Shown here piece by piece: positions 20,615 to 28,992 of a stretch of 51,903 nt of DNA (positions are counted from its first letter, which is position 1; every line of letters begins with the position of its first letter). The position numbers were made by a program, and so were the translations under genes. The DNA comes from Cellulosimicrobium marinum (GTDB taxonomy: Bacteria > Actinomycetota > Actinomycetes > Actinomycetales > Cellulomonadaceae): the NCBI RefSeq assembly GCF_020551945.1, contig NZ_JAJBZH010000007.1, positions 1 through 51,903 of the forward strand. Direction: 5' to 3'. The notes beneath the pieces are model-generated. The model saw only the letters and a list, made by a program, of their open reading frames with translations, made no database searches and was not told where the DNA came from.

Positions 20615-22168
20615 ATGGACAGGGGCGGGGACGAGCCCGGCGACGGCGCACGGGCCGAGGTCAGCACAGGGCCGGCGGCCGGGCGCATCGAGGGCGACCA
20701 CGCCTTCTTCGGGCACCCGCGCGGGCTGCTCACGCTGTTCACCACCGAGCTGTGGGAGCGGTTCAGCTACTACGGGATGCGCGCCATCCTGCTGTTCTAC
20801 CTCACCGACACCGTCGCGAACGGCGGGCTCGCGCTCGACGAGACGACCGGTCTCGCGCTCGTGTCGATCTACGGGACGAGCGTCTACCTGCTGTCCGTCG
20901 TCGGGGGCTGGCTCGCGGACCGCGTCATCGGGTCACGCCGCTCGGTCCTGTACGGCGGCATCATCATCGCCGCCGGGCACGTGAGCCTGACCGTCCCCGG
21001 CATCGCGTTCTCGATGGTCGGCATCGCGCTCGTCGCGCTCGGCACCGGCCTCCTCAAGCCCAACGTGTCGTCCATGGTCGGCGAGCTCTACGCCCGCGAC
21101 GACCCGCGGCGCGACTCCGCGTTCTCGATCTTCTACATGGGCATCAACCTCGGGTCGTTCTTCGCCCCGTTCCTCGTCGGCGCGGCGCGCGCGTGGGGCG
21201 GGTACCACGCCGGGTTCGCCGTGGCCGCCGTCGGGATGGCGGTCGCGCTCGTGTTCTTCGTCGCGGGCCGCCGGTTCCTGGGCGAGGCCGGCGCGCACGT
21301 CCCCAACCCGGTCCGGCCCGAGGAGCGCGCGACGATCGCCCGGATCTTCGCGATCATCGCGGCCGGCGTCGTGGTCGTGGGGCTCGTCGCGGTCCTCGTC
21401 GCGGGCGGGTTCGGCATCGACACGTTCATCGACACGATGTCCTACCTGGCGTTCCTCGCGCCGATCGCGTACTTCGTCGTCATGTACCGCTCGCCGAAGG
21501 TCACCGACGCCGAACGCCCCCGCGTCATCGCGTACATCCCGCTGTTCGTCGCGGCGATGCTCTTCTGGATGATCTTCGAGCAGGCCGCCACGACCCTGTC
21601 GTCGTTCGCGCGCGACCGCACCGAGCTGACCTTCCTCGGCTTCACCATCAGCCCCGAGTTCTTCCAGTCCGTCAACCCGCTCGCGATCATCCTCCTCGCG
21701 CCGGTGTTCGCGTGGATCTGGCTGAGGACCGGCGACCGCCCCGCGACGGCGAACAAGTTCGCGATCGGCCTCGCGCTCGCGTCCCTGTCGTTCCTCTTCC
21801 TCGCCGCGGCCTCCGCGGTCGTCGGCGACGGCAAGGCCCCCGCCTGGGTACTCGTCCTCGTCTACGTCATCCAGACGCTCGGCGAGCTGTGCCTGTCGCC
21901 CGTCGGGCTCGCCGCGACCACCCTGCTCGCCCCGCGCGCGTTCCGGTCGCAGGCGATGGCGCTGTGGTTCCTCGCCCCCGCCGCCGGCCAGGCCATCACC
22001 GCGCAGGTCGTCCAGGTGACCGAGGGTGTCTCGGACACCGCGTACTTCGGCGGCATCGGAGCAGTCACCCTCGTCTTCGCGCTCGCGCTGTTCGCGCTCG
22101 CACCGTGGGTGACCCGGCACATCCGCCACGCCGACGACCTCGAGGGCGTGCGGACGGCAGGCTCCTGA
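20615..22168 (+). CDS. POT-family peptide MFS transporter
   Basis: A 517-residue proton-coupled oligopeptide transporter of the inner membrane. The POT signature is clear: FTTELWERFSYYGMRAILLFYL (TM1, with the ExxER-like element) near residues 43-64, the GGWLADRVIGSRRSVLYGG loop, and FSIFYMGINLGSFFAPFLVG (TM5). WMIFEQAATTLSSFA (TM7) and QTLGELCLSPVGLAATT (TM10) follow. About 12-14 hydrophobic segments are visible. It starts at ATG 20615 with GGGAG 10 bases upstream. It is divergent from phr; no partner in a shared pathway is evident. Confidence 0.94.
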   Translation: MDRGGDEPGDGARAEVSTGPAAGRIEGDHAFFGHPRGLLTLFTTELWERFSYYGMRAILLFYLTDTVANGGLALDETTGLALVSIYGTSVYLLSVVGGWLADRVIGSRRSVLYGGIIIAAGHVSLTVPGIAFSMVGIALVALGTGLLKPNVSSMVGELYARDDPRRDSAFSIFYMGINLGSFFAPFLVGAARAWGGYHAGFAVAAVGMAVALVFFVAGRRFLGEAGAHVPNPVRPEERATIARIFAIIAAGVVVVGLVAVLVAGGFGIDTFIDTMSYLAFLAPIAYFVVMYRSPKVTDAERPRVIAYIPLFVAAMLFWMIFEQAATTLSSFARDRTELTFLGFTISPEFFQSVNPLAIILLAPVFAWIWLRTGDRPATANKFAIGLALASLSFLFLAAASAVVGDGKAPAWVLVLVYVIQTLGELCLSPVGLAATTLLAPRAFRSQAMALWFLAPAAGQAITAQVVQVTEGVSDTAYFGGIGAVTLVFALALFALAPWVTRHIRHADDLEGVRTAGS

Positions 22169-22196
22169 CGTCCCGGGGCCGCAGCTGGCCCGCCGG

Positions 22197-22694
22197 TCAG
22201 GTCGGTGTCGACCACCACTCGACTGTCCCGCGCCCGTCGGTCGTCGTCCGGTCGACGGTCATGCCGAGCTTCTCCGCCACGCGTCGTGACGACGCGTTGA
22301 CGGGTCGCATGGTCGCCCAGAGCCGACGCCGTCCGGTCGCCAGGGCGGCGTCGCGCAGGACCGTCGCCGCTTCGGTCGCGCAGCCCTGGCCGCGAGCCTC
22401 CGGCAGGAGCTCCCAGGCGATCTCCGGCTCGTCGAACGTCCCACGGCCGACGAGCACGGCGACGTAGCCGAGGGGCGCAGACCCGTCGAGCGGCCGGAGG
22501 ACCCGCGCGCCGATCCCCTGAGCCACGAGCGCGTCCATGGCTCCGATCCTCCGACGGGTCTCCGTCTCGTCCACGGGTGGTGCGTCTCGCGTCGCGAAGA
22601 GACGCGTGAGCCACGCGGTGTCCTCGATCCGCAGCGGGGTGAGAAGGGTCCGCGCCGTACGCAGCTCGAGCGGGATCGGTGCGAACATCGCCAT
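22197..22694 (-). CDS. GNAT family N-acetyltransferase
   Basis: A 165-residue GNAT_3 acetyltransferase with LELRTARTLLTPLRIEDTAWL at the start, EIAWELLPEARGQGCATEAATVL (acetyl-CoA loop ARGQGCATEA about 108-117), and the closing PVNASSRRVAEKLGM segment. The substrate is unknown. ATG 22694 is used; GACGAT lies 6 bases upstream and no binding site is present. An in-frame ATG at 22688 is possible. It is convergent with the POT transporter across a 28-base gap. Confidence 0.82.
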   Translation of the reverse strand: MAMFAPIPLELRTARTLLTPLRIEDTAWLTRLFATRDAPPVDETETRRRIGAMDALVAQGIGARVLRPLDGSAPLGYVAVLVGRGTFDEPEIAWELLPEARGQGCATEAATVLRDAALATGRRRLWATMRPVNASSRRVAEKLGMTVDRTTTDGRGTVEWWSTPT

Positions 22695-22753
22695 CGCCGC
22701 ATCGTCGCACGCGGGCAGACCCGCGGGATGTCGAACCGCGCTCGGCCTCCCGC

Positions 22754-23356
22754 TCAGCGCAGCCAGGGCGCCCGGCGGACGAGGGGCAGCACGGCCCAGC
22801 GGCGGCCGAGGCCCCACGTGTCGCCCGACAGGGTCGTGGCGAGGACCGCGAGCAGCAGGATGATCACGACGTGCGAGTCGACGACCGGGTTGGTCGAGCC
22901 CGGGGTGACAGGCCACTGGGACAGCCACAGCAGCGCGAAGAGCACGGAGCCGCTCACGGCCGCGACGCGCAGGCCGATGCCGAGGAGCAGGGCCATACCG
23001 ACGCCCAGCAGACCGAGCATGAAAAGCCAGTCGGTGAGCGGCCCCGCCATGGCGGTGAAGGTGCTCGCGAGCGGGCCCTGGACCCCGTTCTGCAGGTAGC
23101 CCTGCGTCGGGGCGCCGCCGGCGACCCACGCGCGCTCGGCCGGGGTGGCGTACCCAAGGCCGAGCAGCTTGTCGGTGAACGGCCAGAGGAAGACGACCGC
23201 GCCGCCGAGCCGCGCCGCCGCGAGCGCGTACCGCGCGGAGGTCGTGGTGACGACGGTCTCCTGCGTCACCGGCCCGGGCGCGTTCGTCGCCGCCACGGCC
23301 TCCGTCGTCGCCGGCCCCGTGCCGGGCGGGGAGGTCGTGCTCGTCGTGCTGGACAT
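22754..23356 (-). CDS. DoxX-like membrane protein
   Basis: A 200-residue protein with a 40-residue polar, Thr-rich N-terminus and four hydrophobic segments (about 42-60, 98-118, 120-140, 165-180) in DoxX-family arrangement. Seen are ARLGGAVVFLWPFTDKLLGLGY, FMLGLLGVGMALLLGIGLRVAA and DSHVVIILLLAVLATT. The family's function is not settled; members occur with quinone or thiosulfate oxidation and redox stress genes. ATG 23356 has GAAGGGGG 7 bases upstream. A separate promoter is visible. Confidence 0.87.
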   Translation of the reverse strand: MSSTTSTTSPPGTGPATTEAVAATNAPGPVTQETVVTTTSARYALAAARLGGAVVFLWPFTDKLLGLGYATPAERAWVAGGAPTQGYLQNGVQGPLASTFTAMAGPLTDWLFMLGLLGVGMALLLGIGLRVAAVSGSVLFALLWLSQWPVTPGSTNPVVDSHVVIILLLAVLATTLSGDTWGLGRRWAVLPLVRRAPWLR

Positions 23357-23406
23357 GGTGGTGCCCCCTTCGAGAAACGGTGAGCCGGACGACGTCCGGC
23401 GTCTCG

Positions 23407-23435
23407 ACCGTGGCAGCGACCTGCGCCGGTTTCAA
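23407..23435 (-). promoter_or_regulatory. Promoter of the DoxX-like gene
   Basis: On the minus strand TTGAAA (23435-23430), a 17-base spacer and CACGGT (23412-23407). The spacing is ideal, but the -10 box is weak. Confidence 0.5.
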
Positions 23436-23540
23436 CCCTGACGTCCGGATTGCGTGGAGAACCCGTACCGATCCACGGGTACGTACGTAGGGTCCCCGAC
23501 CACGCTCCGGACGCCTCGCCCGCGCGAGCGCGACGAGGCG

Positions 23541-23546
23541 TAATGT
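23541..23546 (+). promoter_or_regulatory. -10 box of the first ilvD gene
   Basis: TAATGT at 23541 would start a transcript about 45 bases before ATG 23599. A second candidate, TAGGGT (23488-23493), lies beside the inverted repeat ACCCGT-N8-ACGGGT (23461-23480). Confidence 0.5.
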
Positions 23547-23598
23547 GGCCCGGCGGCCGGAGGAACGGTCGCGGCCCCCCGTCGAAGGAGCTGACCCC

Positions 23599-25461
23599 AT
23601 GAGCCGCCCCCTGCGCTCCCGGACGTCCACGCACGGCCGCAACATGTCCGGCGCCCGCGCCCTGTGGCGCGCGACCGGCATGGGCTCGGAGGACTTCGGC
23701 AAGCCGATCGTCGCGATCGCGAACTCGTACACGCAGTTCGTCCCCGGTCACGTCCACCTCAAGGACATGGGTGACCTCGTGGCCTCGGCGATCCGCGAGG
23801 CGGGCGGCGTCTCCAAGGAGTTCAACACCATCGCCGTCGACGACGGCATCGCGATGGGTCACGCGGGCATGCTGTACTCCCTGCCGAGCCGCGACCTCAT
23901 CGCCGACTCGGTCGAGTACATGGTCAACGCGCACTGCGCCGACGCGCTCGTGTGCATCTCCAACTGCGACAAGATCACGCCCGGCATGCTCAACGCCGCA
24001 CTGCGCCTCAACATCCCGGTGATCTTCGTGTCCGGCGGGCCGATGGAGGCGGGCAAGGCCGTCGTCGCGGACGGGGTCGCGAAGACGCACCTCAACCTCG
24101 TCAACGCCATCAACTACGCGGCCGACGACAACGTGTCCGACGCCGCGCTCGCGCAGGTCGAGGAGAACGCCTGCCCCACGTGCGGGTCGTGCTCCGGCAT
24201 GTTCACCGCCAACTCCATGAACTGCCTCACCGAGGCGCTCGGGCTGTCCCTGCCGGGCAACGGCTCGACGCTCGCCACGCACTCGGCGCGCAAGGAGCTC
24301 TTCCTCGAGGCCGGCCGCACCATCGTCGACCTCGCACGGCGCTACTACGACGACGAGGACGACACCGCGGCGCCCCGCGGCATCGCGACGAAGGCCGCGT
24401 TCGCGAACGCCATGGCGCTCGACGTCGCGATGGGCGGGTCCACCAACACGGTGCTGCACGTGCTCGCCGCGGCGCAGGAGGGCGAGGTCGACTTCGACCT
24501 GACCGACATCGAGCGCATCAGCCGCCAGGTGCCGTGCCTGTCGAAGGTCGCACCGAACCACCCGAACTTCCACATGGAGGACGTGCACCGCGCGGGCGGC
24601 ATCCCCGCGCTGCTGGGCGAGCTCGACCGCGCCGGTCTCCTCGACCACGACGTCACCTCCGTGCACACCCCGACGCTGCGCGCCTGGCTCGACGACTGGG
24701 ACGTGCGCGGCGGCAAGGCCACCGAGCGCGCCGTCGAGCTGTTCCACGCCGCCCCCGGCGGCGTCCGCACCACGCAGGCGTTCTCCACGTCGAACCGGTG
24801 GGAGTCGCTCGACACCGACGCCGCCGACGGCTGCATCCGCGACCTCGAGCACGCCTACACCGTCGAGGGCGGCCTCGCCGTGCTGCGCGGCAACCTCGCC
24901 GAGGACGGCGCCGTGTTCAAGACCGCGGGCGTCGACCCCGACGTCTTCCATTTCGTGGGGAAGGCCCTCGTCTGCGAGTCGCAGGACGAGGCCGTTGAGA
25001 AGATCCTCACCAAGCAGGTCCAGCCCGGGCACGTCGTCGTCGTGCGCTACGAGGGCCCCGCCGGCGGGCCGGGCATGCAGGAGATGCTGTACCCGACGTC
25101 GTTCATCAAGGGCCGCGGGCTCGGCAAGGTGACCGCGCTCATCACCGACGGCCGGTTCTCCGGCGGGTCGTCCGGCATCTCCGTCGGGCACGTCTCGCCC
25201 GAGGCGGCCGCCGGGGGAGTGATCGGCCTCGTCGAGGACGGCGACGAGATCGAGATCGACGTCGACACGCGCCTCATCCGCCTCAACGTCCCCGACGACG
25301 TCCTCGCCGAGCGCCGCGCCAAGATGGAGGCGCGGGAGAACCCGTGGCAGCCGGTCGACCGCGACCGGTACGTGTCCCCGGCGCTGCAGGCGTACGCCGC
25401 CATGGCGACGTCGGCGGACCGCGGCGCCGTGCGGGACGTGTCGCTCATCCGTCGTCGCTGA
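23599..25461 (+). CDS. ilvD: Dihydroxyacid dehydratase (long, enterobacterial-type IlvD)
   Basis: Dehydrates 2,3-dihydroxy-isovalerate and -methylvalerate to the 2-oxo acids of valine and isoleucine synthesis. The 620-residue protein has the iron-sulfur cysteines in [11 protein letters not shown] (about 118-128) and [20 protein letters not shown] (about 192-211), plus [15 protein letters not shown]. The catalytic C-terminal domain carries [16 protein letters not shown] and [13 protein letters not shown]. Its length and motifs match the E. coli enzyme. ATG 23599 follows GAAGGAG. A second, different dehydratase follows. Confidence 0.95.
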   Translation: MSRPLRSRTSTHGRNMSGARALWRATGMGSEDFGKPIVAIANSYTQFVPGHVHLKDMGDLVASAIREAGGVSKEFNTIAVDDGIAMGHAGMLYSLPSRDLIADSVEYMVNAHCADALVCISNCDKITPGMLNAALRLNIPVIFVSGGPMEAGKAVVADGVAKTHLNLVNAINYAADDNVSDAALAQVEENACPTCGSCSGMFTANSMNCLTEALGLSLPGNGSTLATHSARKELFLEAGRTIVDLARRYYDDEDDTAAPRGIATKAAFANAMALDVAMGGSTNTVLHVLAAAQEGEVDFDLTDIERISRQVPCLSKVAPNHPNFHMEDVHRAGGIPALLGELDRAGLLDHDVTSVHTPTLRAWLDDWDVRGGKATERAVELFHAAPGGVRTTQAFSTSNRWESLDTDAADGCIRDLEHAYTVEGGLAVLRGNLAEDGAVFKTAGVDPDVFHFVGKALVCESQDEAVEKILTKQVQPGHVVVVRYEGPAGGPGMQEMLYPTSFIKGRGLGKVTALITDGRFSGGSSGISVGHVSPEAAAGGVIGLVEDGDEIEIDVDTRLIRLNVPDDVLAERRAKMEARENPWQPVDRDRYVSPALQAYAAMATSADRGAVRDVSLIRRR

Positions 25462-25504
25462 ACCCGTCGCTGGCTCTTTCGTCCGGGCTGGTCTGCGAGC
25501 CTGG

Positions 25505-25589
25505 GGGCGGGACGTGCCGGGTCTCCCATCCGCGCCCTCGTTCCTCGGGCGCTCCCGCCAGGCCCGCCACGACCCGGCACGTCCCGCCC
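25505..25589. repeat. Conserved-loop hairpin, copy 1 (19-bp arms)
   Basis: A perfect 19-bp inverted repeat (25505-25523 with 25571-25589) encloses a 47-base loop. Most of that loop, including 19 identical bases CTCCCGCCAGGCCCGCCAC (25552-25570) and CCATCCG, recurs in the loop at 44622-44663, although the arms there are unrelated. It lies between the two ilvD genes. It may terminate transcription, but it has no T tract. Confidence 0.85.
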
Positions 25590-25681
25590 GCTGTCTCGCT
25601 CGTCGGTCAACACCGCGGCGTCTCGTGGCCGACCGCGGGTGTCACCTGAGGCGTCCCCTCGCCGCGCGGCTGCTCCGTTCC

Positions 25682-25687
25682 TAGAGT
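25682..25687 (+). promoter_or_regulatory. -10 box for leaderless second ilvD
   Basis: TAGAGT is followed by 6 bases and then ATG 25694. No ribosome binding site is present, so transcription probably starts at the start codon. Confidence 0.65.
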
Positions 25688-25693
25688 GTGGGC

Positions 25694-27400
25694 ATGACGG
25701 ACACCGACGCCGGACCCGACCTCAAGCCTCGCTCCCGCCAGGTCACCGACGGCCTGGAGGCGACGGCGTCGCGCGGGATGCTGCGCGCCGTCGGGATGGG
25801 CGACGAGGACTTCGCGAAGCCGCAGATCGGCATCGCGAGCTCGTGGAACGAGATCACGCCGTGCAACCTGTCGCTCGACCGCCTCGCGCAGGGCGCGAAG
25901 GAGGGCGTGCACGCGGGCGGCGGCTACCCGCTGCAGTTCGGCACGATCTCCGTCTCCGACGGCATCTCCATGGGCCACGAGGGGATGCACTTCTCGCTCG
26001 TCAGCCGCGACGTCATCGCGGACTCGGTGGAGACGGTGGTGCAGGCCGAGCGCCTTGACGGCACGGTGCTGCTCGCCGGGTGCGACAAGTCCCTGCCGGG
26101 GATGCTCATGGCGGCGGCGCGCCTCGACCTCGCGAGCGTGTTCCTCTACGCGGGCTCGATCATGCCCGGCTGGGTGAAGCTCTCCGACGGCACGGAGAAG
26201 GACGTCACGCTCATCGACGCGTTCGAGGCCGTCGGGGCGTGCGCGCGCGGCCTGATGAGCCGCGAGGACGTCGACCGCATCGAGCGGGCGATCTGCCCCG
26301 GCGAGGGTGCGTGCGGCGGCATGTACACGGCGAACACCATGGCGTCGGTCGCGGAGGCGATGGGCATGTCGCTGCCCGGCTCGGCCGCGCCGCCGTCCGC
26401 GGACCGGCGCCGCGACGCGTTCGCGCACCGGTCGGGCGAGGCCGTCGTCGAGCTGCTGCGCCGCGGGATCACCGCGCGCGACATCATGACGAAGGAGGCG
26501 TTCGAGAACGCGATCGCCGTCGTCATGGCGTTCGGCGGGTCGACGAACGCGGTGCTCCACCTGCTCGCCATCGCGCACGAGGCCGAGGTCGAGCTGACCC
26601 TCGCCGACTTCGACCGGGTCGCGAGCCGCGTGCCGCACCTGGGGGACCTCAAGCCGTTCGGCCGGTACGTCATGAACGACGTCGACCGGATCGGGGGCGT
26701 GCCCGTCGTCATGAAGGCGCTGCTCGACGCCGGCCTCCTGCACGGGGACGCGCTCACCGTGACGGGCCGCACCGTGGCCGAGAACCTCGCCGACATCGAC
26801 CCGCCCGACCCGGACGGCAAGATCTTGCGGGCGCTCGACCGGCCCATCCACCCGACGGGCGGCATCACGATCCTGCACGGCTCGCTCGCGCCCGAGGGCG
26901 CCGTCGTGAAGTCCGCCGGGTTCGACACCGACGTGTTCGAGGGGACGGCGCGCGTGTTCGAGCGCGAGCGCGCCGCGCTCGACGCGCTGGAGGACGGCAC
27001 GATCACGGACGGGGACGTCGTCGTCATCCGCTACGAGGGACCGAAGGGCGGGCCGGGGATGCGCGAGATGCTCGCGATCACGGGCGCGATCAAGGGCGCG
27101 GGTCTCGGCAAGACCGTCCTGCTGCTCACCGACGGACGCTTCTCCGGCGGGACCACGGGGCTGTGCGTCGGGCACGTGGCCCCCGAGGCGGTCGACGGCG
27201 GTCCGGTCGCCCTCGTGCGCGACGGCGACCGCATCCGCCTCGACGTCGCGAGCAAGACCCTGGACCTGCTCGTCGACGACGAGACGCTCGCGGCCCGCCG
27301 CGAGGGCTGGGCACCGTTGCCGCCGACGTTCACGCGCGGGGTGCTCGCCAAGTACGCGAAGCTCGTCCAGTCCGCGTCGCGCGGGGCGATCCTGGAGTAG
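25694..27400 (+). CDS. ilvD: Dihydroxyacid dehydratase (short, mycobacterial/fungal-type IlvD)
   Basis: A second IlvD/Edd-family dehydratase of 568 residues, clearly diverged from the gene just upstream. The cluster cysteines are in [11 protein letters not shown] (about 120-130) and [18 protein letters not shown] (about 197-214). [25 protein letters not shown] and [17 protein letters not shown] follow. The length and motifs resemble M. tuberculosis and plant/fungal [2Fe-2S] dehydratases. It is most likely a second branched-chain enzyme; a sugar-acid dehydratase is less likely. Start at ATG 25694 rather than GTG 25688, given the TAGAGT box. Its TAG abuts the stop of the convergent PPTase gene. 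Confidence 0.92.
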   Translation: MTDTDAGPDLKPRSRQVTDGLEATASRGMLRAVGMGDEDFAKPQIGIASSWNEITPCNLSLDRLAQGAKEGVHAGGGYPLQFGTISVSDGISMGHEGMHFSLVSRDVIADSVETVVQAERLDGTVLLAGCDKSLPGMLMAAARLDLASVFLYAGSIMPGWVKLSDGTEKDVTLIDAFEAVGACARGLMSREDVDRIERAICPGEGACGGMYTANTMASVAEAMGMSLPGSAAPPSADRRRDAFAHRSGEAVVELLRRGITARDIMTKEAFENAIAVVMAFGGSTNAVLHLLAIAHEAEVELTLADFDRVASRVPHLGDLKPFGRYVMNDVDRIGGVPVVMKALLDAGLLHGDALTVTGRTVAENLADIDPPDPDGKILRALDRPIHPTGGITILHGSLAPEGAVVKSAGFDTDVFEGTARVFERERAALDALEDGTITDGDVVVIRYEGPKGGPGMREMLAITGAIKGAGLGKTVLLLTDGRFSGGTTGLCVGHVAPEAVDGGPVALVRDGDRIRLDVASKTLDLLVDDETLAARREGWAPLPPTFTRGVLAKYAKLVQSASRGAILE

Positions 27401-28150
27401 TCACCCGGCGTCGTGATCGACGTCGGCCCAGGCGACGGCGCCCGTGCACGGGCCGGGCAGGTCGAGGTCGGCGACGTGCCACCCGGGTCCGGGGGACCGC
27501 GGTGCGGGCCCCGCGCCGACGTCGTCCAGGGCGAGGCCGCGCGAGAGCCCGGTGCCGAGCGCCTTGAGGTAGGCCTCCTTGCGGGTCCACGCCCGGGCGA
27601 ACGCGGCGCTGCGCACGTCGGCGGGGGAGGCGTCGATCTCCGCTCGTTCGCGCGGGTGCAGGCTCGGGTTCACGTCGCGCACGGCGGCGGCGGTGGGCGG
27701 CGTCTCGACGTCGACGCCCACCGGGACGTCGGCGAGCGCGACGGCGAACACCCCGGCGGTGTGGCTGAGGGAGACGTGCGGGCCGCCGTCGAGCACGGGG
27801 CGCCCGTGGGGGCCGCCGCACGTCGGGCACGCGTCGCGGCGCAGGCCGAGGCCACCGGCGTCGGCCGTCCCGGTCCGGCGCGCGAGGAGGAGCCGCAGGA
27901 CGACGTGCGAGACGACGTACGTCGCACGGTCGGCCTCGTGGGCGAACGCCCGCGCCCGCGCCCGCTCCGCCGAGTCGAGCACGCGGTCGGCGAGGGGCAG
28001 CGCCCAGGGTGCGCAGCGCGCCGTCGTGCCCCACCGGACCGCCAGCCCTGTCCGCCCGGTCGACCCCGGAGGCGTCGAAGGGGCTGCGAGCGCGACGGGC
28101 TCGACCCCCGGCAGGATGCCGAGGTCGGGTCGACCGGGCGCCGGAACCAC
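27401..28150 (-). CDS. 4'-phosphopantetheinyl transferase (Sfp type)
   Basis: Loads phosphopantetheine from CoA onto carrier proteins. The 249-residue protein has the Sfp-type signatures GVDVETPPTA (about 150-159, Mg-binding Asp/Glu) and FARAWTRKEAYLKALGTGL (about 190-208), plus the upstream HVSLSHTAGVFAVAL. GTG 28150 has GGAGG 6 bases upstream; -10 box TATGCT is at 28185-28180. It lies beside a ketosynthase/P450 set, which suggests but does not prove that it serves a carrier protein for that pathway. No acyl carrier protein gene is visible nearby. Confidence 0.9.
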   Translation of the reverse strand: MVPAPGRPDLGILPGVEPVALAAPSTPPGSTGRTGLAVRWGTTARCAPWALPLADRVLDSAERARARAFAHEADRATYVVSHVVLRLLLARRTGTADAGGLGLRRDACPTCGGPHGRPVLDGGPHVSLSHTAGVFAVALADVPVGVDVETPPTAAAVRDVNPSLHPRERAEIDASPADVRSAAFARAWTRKEAYLKALGTGLSRGLALDDVGAGPAPRSPGPGWHVADLDLPGPCTGAVAWADVDHDAG

Positions 28151-28179
28151 CGCACACCTCCCGTCCTCGTCCCGCGCCG

Positions 28180-28185
28180 AGCATA
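28180..28185 (-). promoter_or_regulatory. -10 box of the phosphopantetheinyl transferase gene
   Basis: TATGCT on the minus strand lies 29 bases before GTG 28150. The transcript would start near 28173 and carry the GGAGG site. Confidence 0.55.
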
Positions 28186-28274
28186 GGCGGGCCCGGGCGC
28201 GCGTGCGGTGGTCGCCCTCGCTACCGTGAGACGCGAGGCGCGACGACGCGGACGGCACACCGGGAGGCCACGAG

Positions 28275-28949
28275 ATGACCGGCACGACGAGCGACCGCGT
28301 CACCGCGCGCGAGTTCCACGACAGCGACGGCGTCGAGGACTGGCGCGTCCTGCTCGCGACGGCGCAGACGCTGTTCCGCACCGGGTCGTTCACCGCGGGC
28401 GTCGAGCTCGTGGACGCGATCGGCGAGCTCGCCGAGGCGGCGAACCACCACCCCGACGTCGACCTGCGGTACGGCACGGTCACCGTGCGGCTCACCTCGC
28501 ACGACGTCGGCGGGCTCAGCCGTCGCGACGTCGAGCTCGCGCGCCAGGTCTCCGCGGCGGCCCGCGAGCTCGACCTGCGCGCCGACCCGGCGGCGGTGCA
28601 GGAGCTGGAGATCGCGGTCGACGCGCTCGTCGGGTCCGCGGTCCAGCCGTTCTGGCGCGCCGTGCTCGGCTACGACGAGCACGGGCCGGACGGCGCGGCG
28701 CCGTCCCTCGCCGACCCGACGACGCACGCGCCGGCGTTCTGGTTCCAGCAGATGGACGCACCCCGGCCCCAGCGCAACCGCATCCACGTCGACGTCACCG
28801 TCCCCCACGACGTCGCGGAGGCACGGGTCACCGCAGCCGTCGCGGCAGGTGGGCACCTCGTCTCCGACCGGCGGGCGCCGTCGTTCTGGGTGCTCGCCGA
28901 CGCCGAGGGGAACGAGGCGTGCGTGTGCACGTGGCAGGCCCGCGACTGA
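28275..28949 (+). CDS. Pterin-4a-carbinolamine dehydratase fused to a VOC/glyoxalase-like domain
   Basis: A 224-residue two-domain protein. Residues 1-100 match 4a-hydroxytetrahydrobiopterin dehydratase, with the active-site ANHHPDVDLRYGTVTVRLTSHD segment near residues 56-77 (two adjacent His, later His). Residues about 115-222 form a VOC/glyoxalase-like half, with PFWRAVLGY, NRIHVDVTVPHD and FWVLADAEGNEACVCTW. Such fusions are annotated in actinobacteria, and the VOC half has no assigned substrate. ATG 28275 follows GGGAGG; -10 TACCGT is at 28222-28227. No aromatic amino acid hydroxylase is nearby. Confidence 0.85.
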   Translation: MTGTTSDRVTAREFHDSDGVEDWRVLLATAQTLFRTGSFTAGVELVDAIGELAEAANHHPDVDLRYGTVTVRLTSHDVGGLSRRDVELARQVSAAARELDLRADPAAVQELEIAVDALVGSAVQPFWRAVLGYDEHGPDGAAPSLADPTTHAPAFWFQQMDAPRPQRNRIHVDVTVPHDVAEARVTAAVAAGGHLVSDRRAPSFWVLADAEGNEACVCTWQARD

Positions 28950-28992
28950 GCCCGACCCACGACCTGCCCCCGGCACGAGGACCGCGCCGCCG

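Noticed and set aside
25505-25589. Integron attC site or insertion-sequence end
   Set aside because: The arms are perfect and the loop is conserved, the reverse of attC, and there is no integrase, transposase or target duplication nearby.
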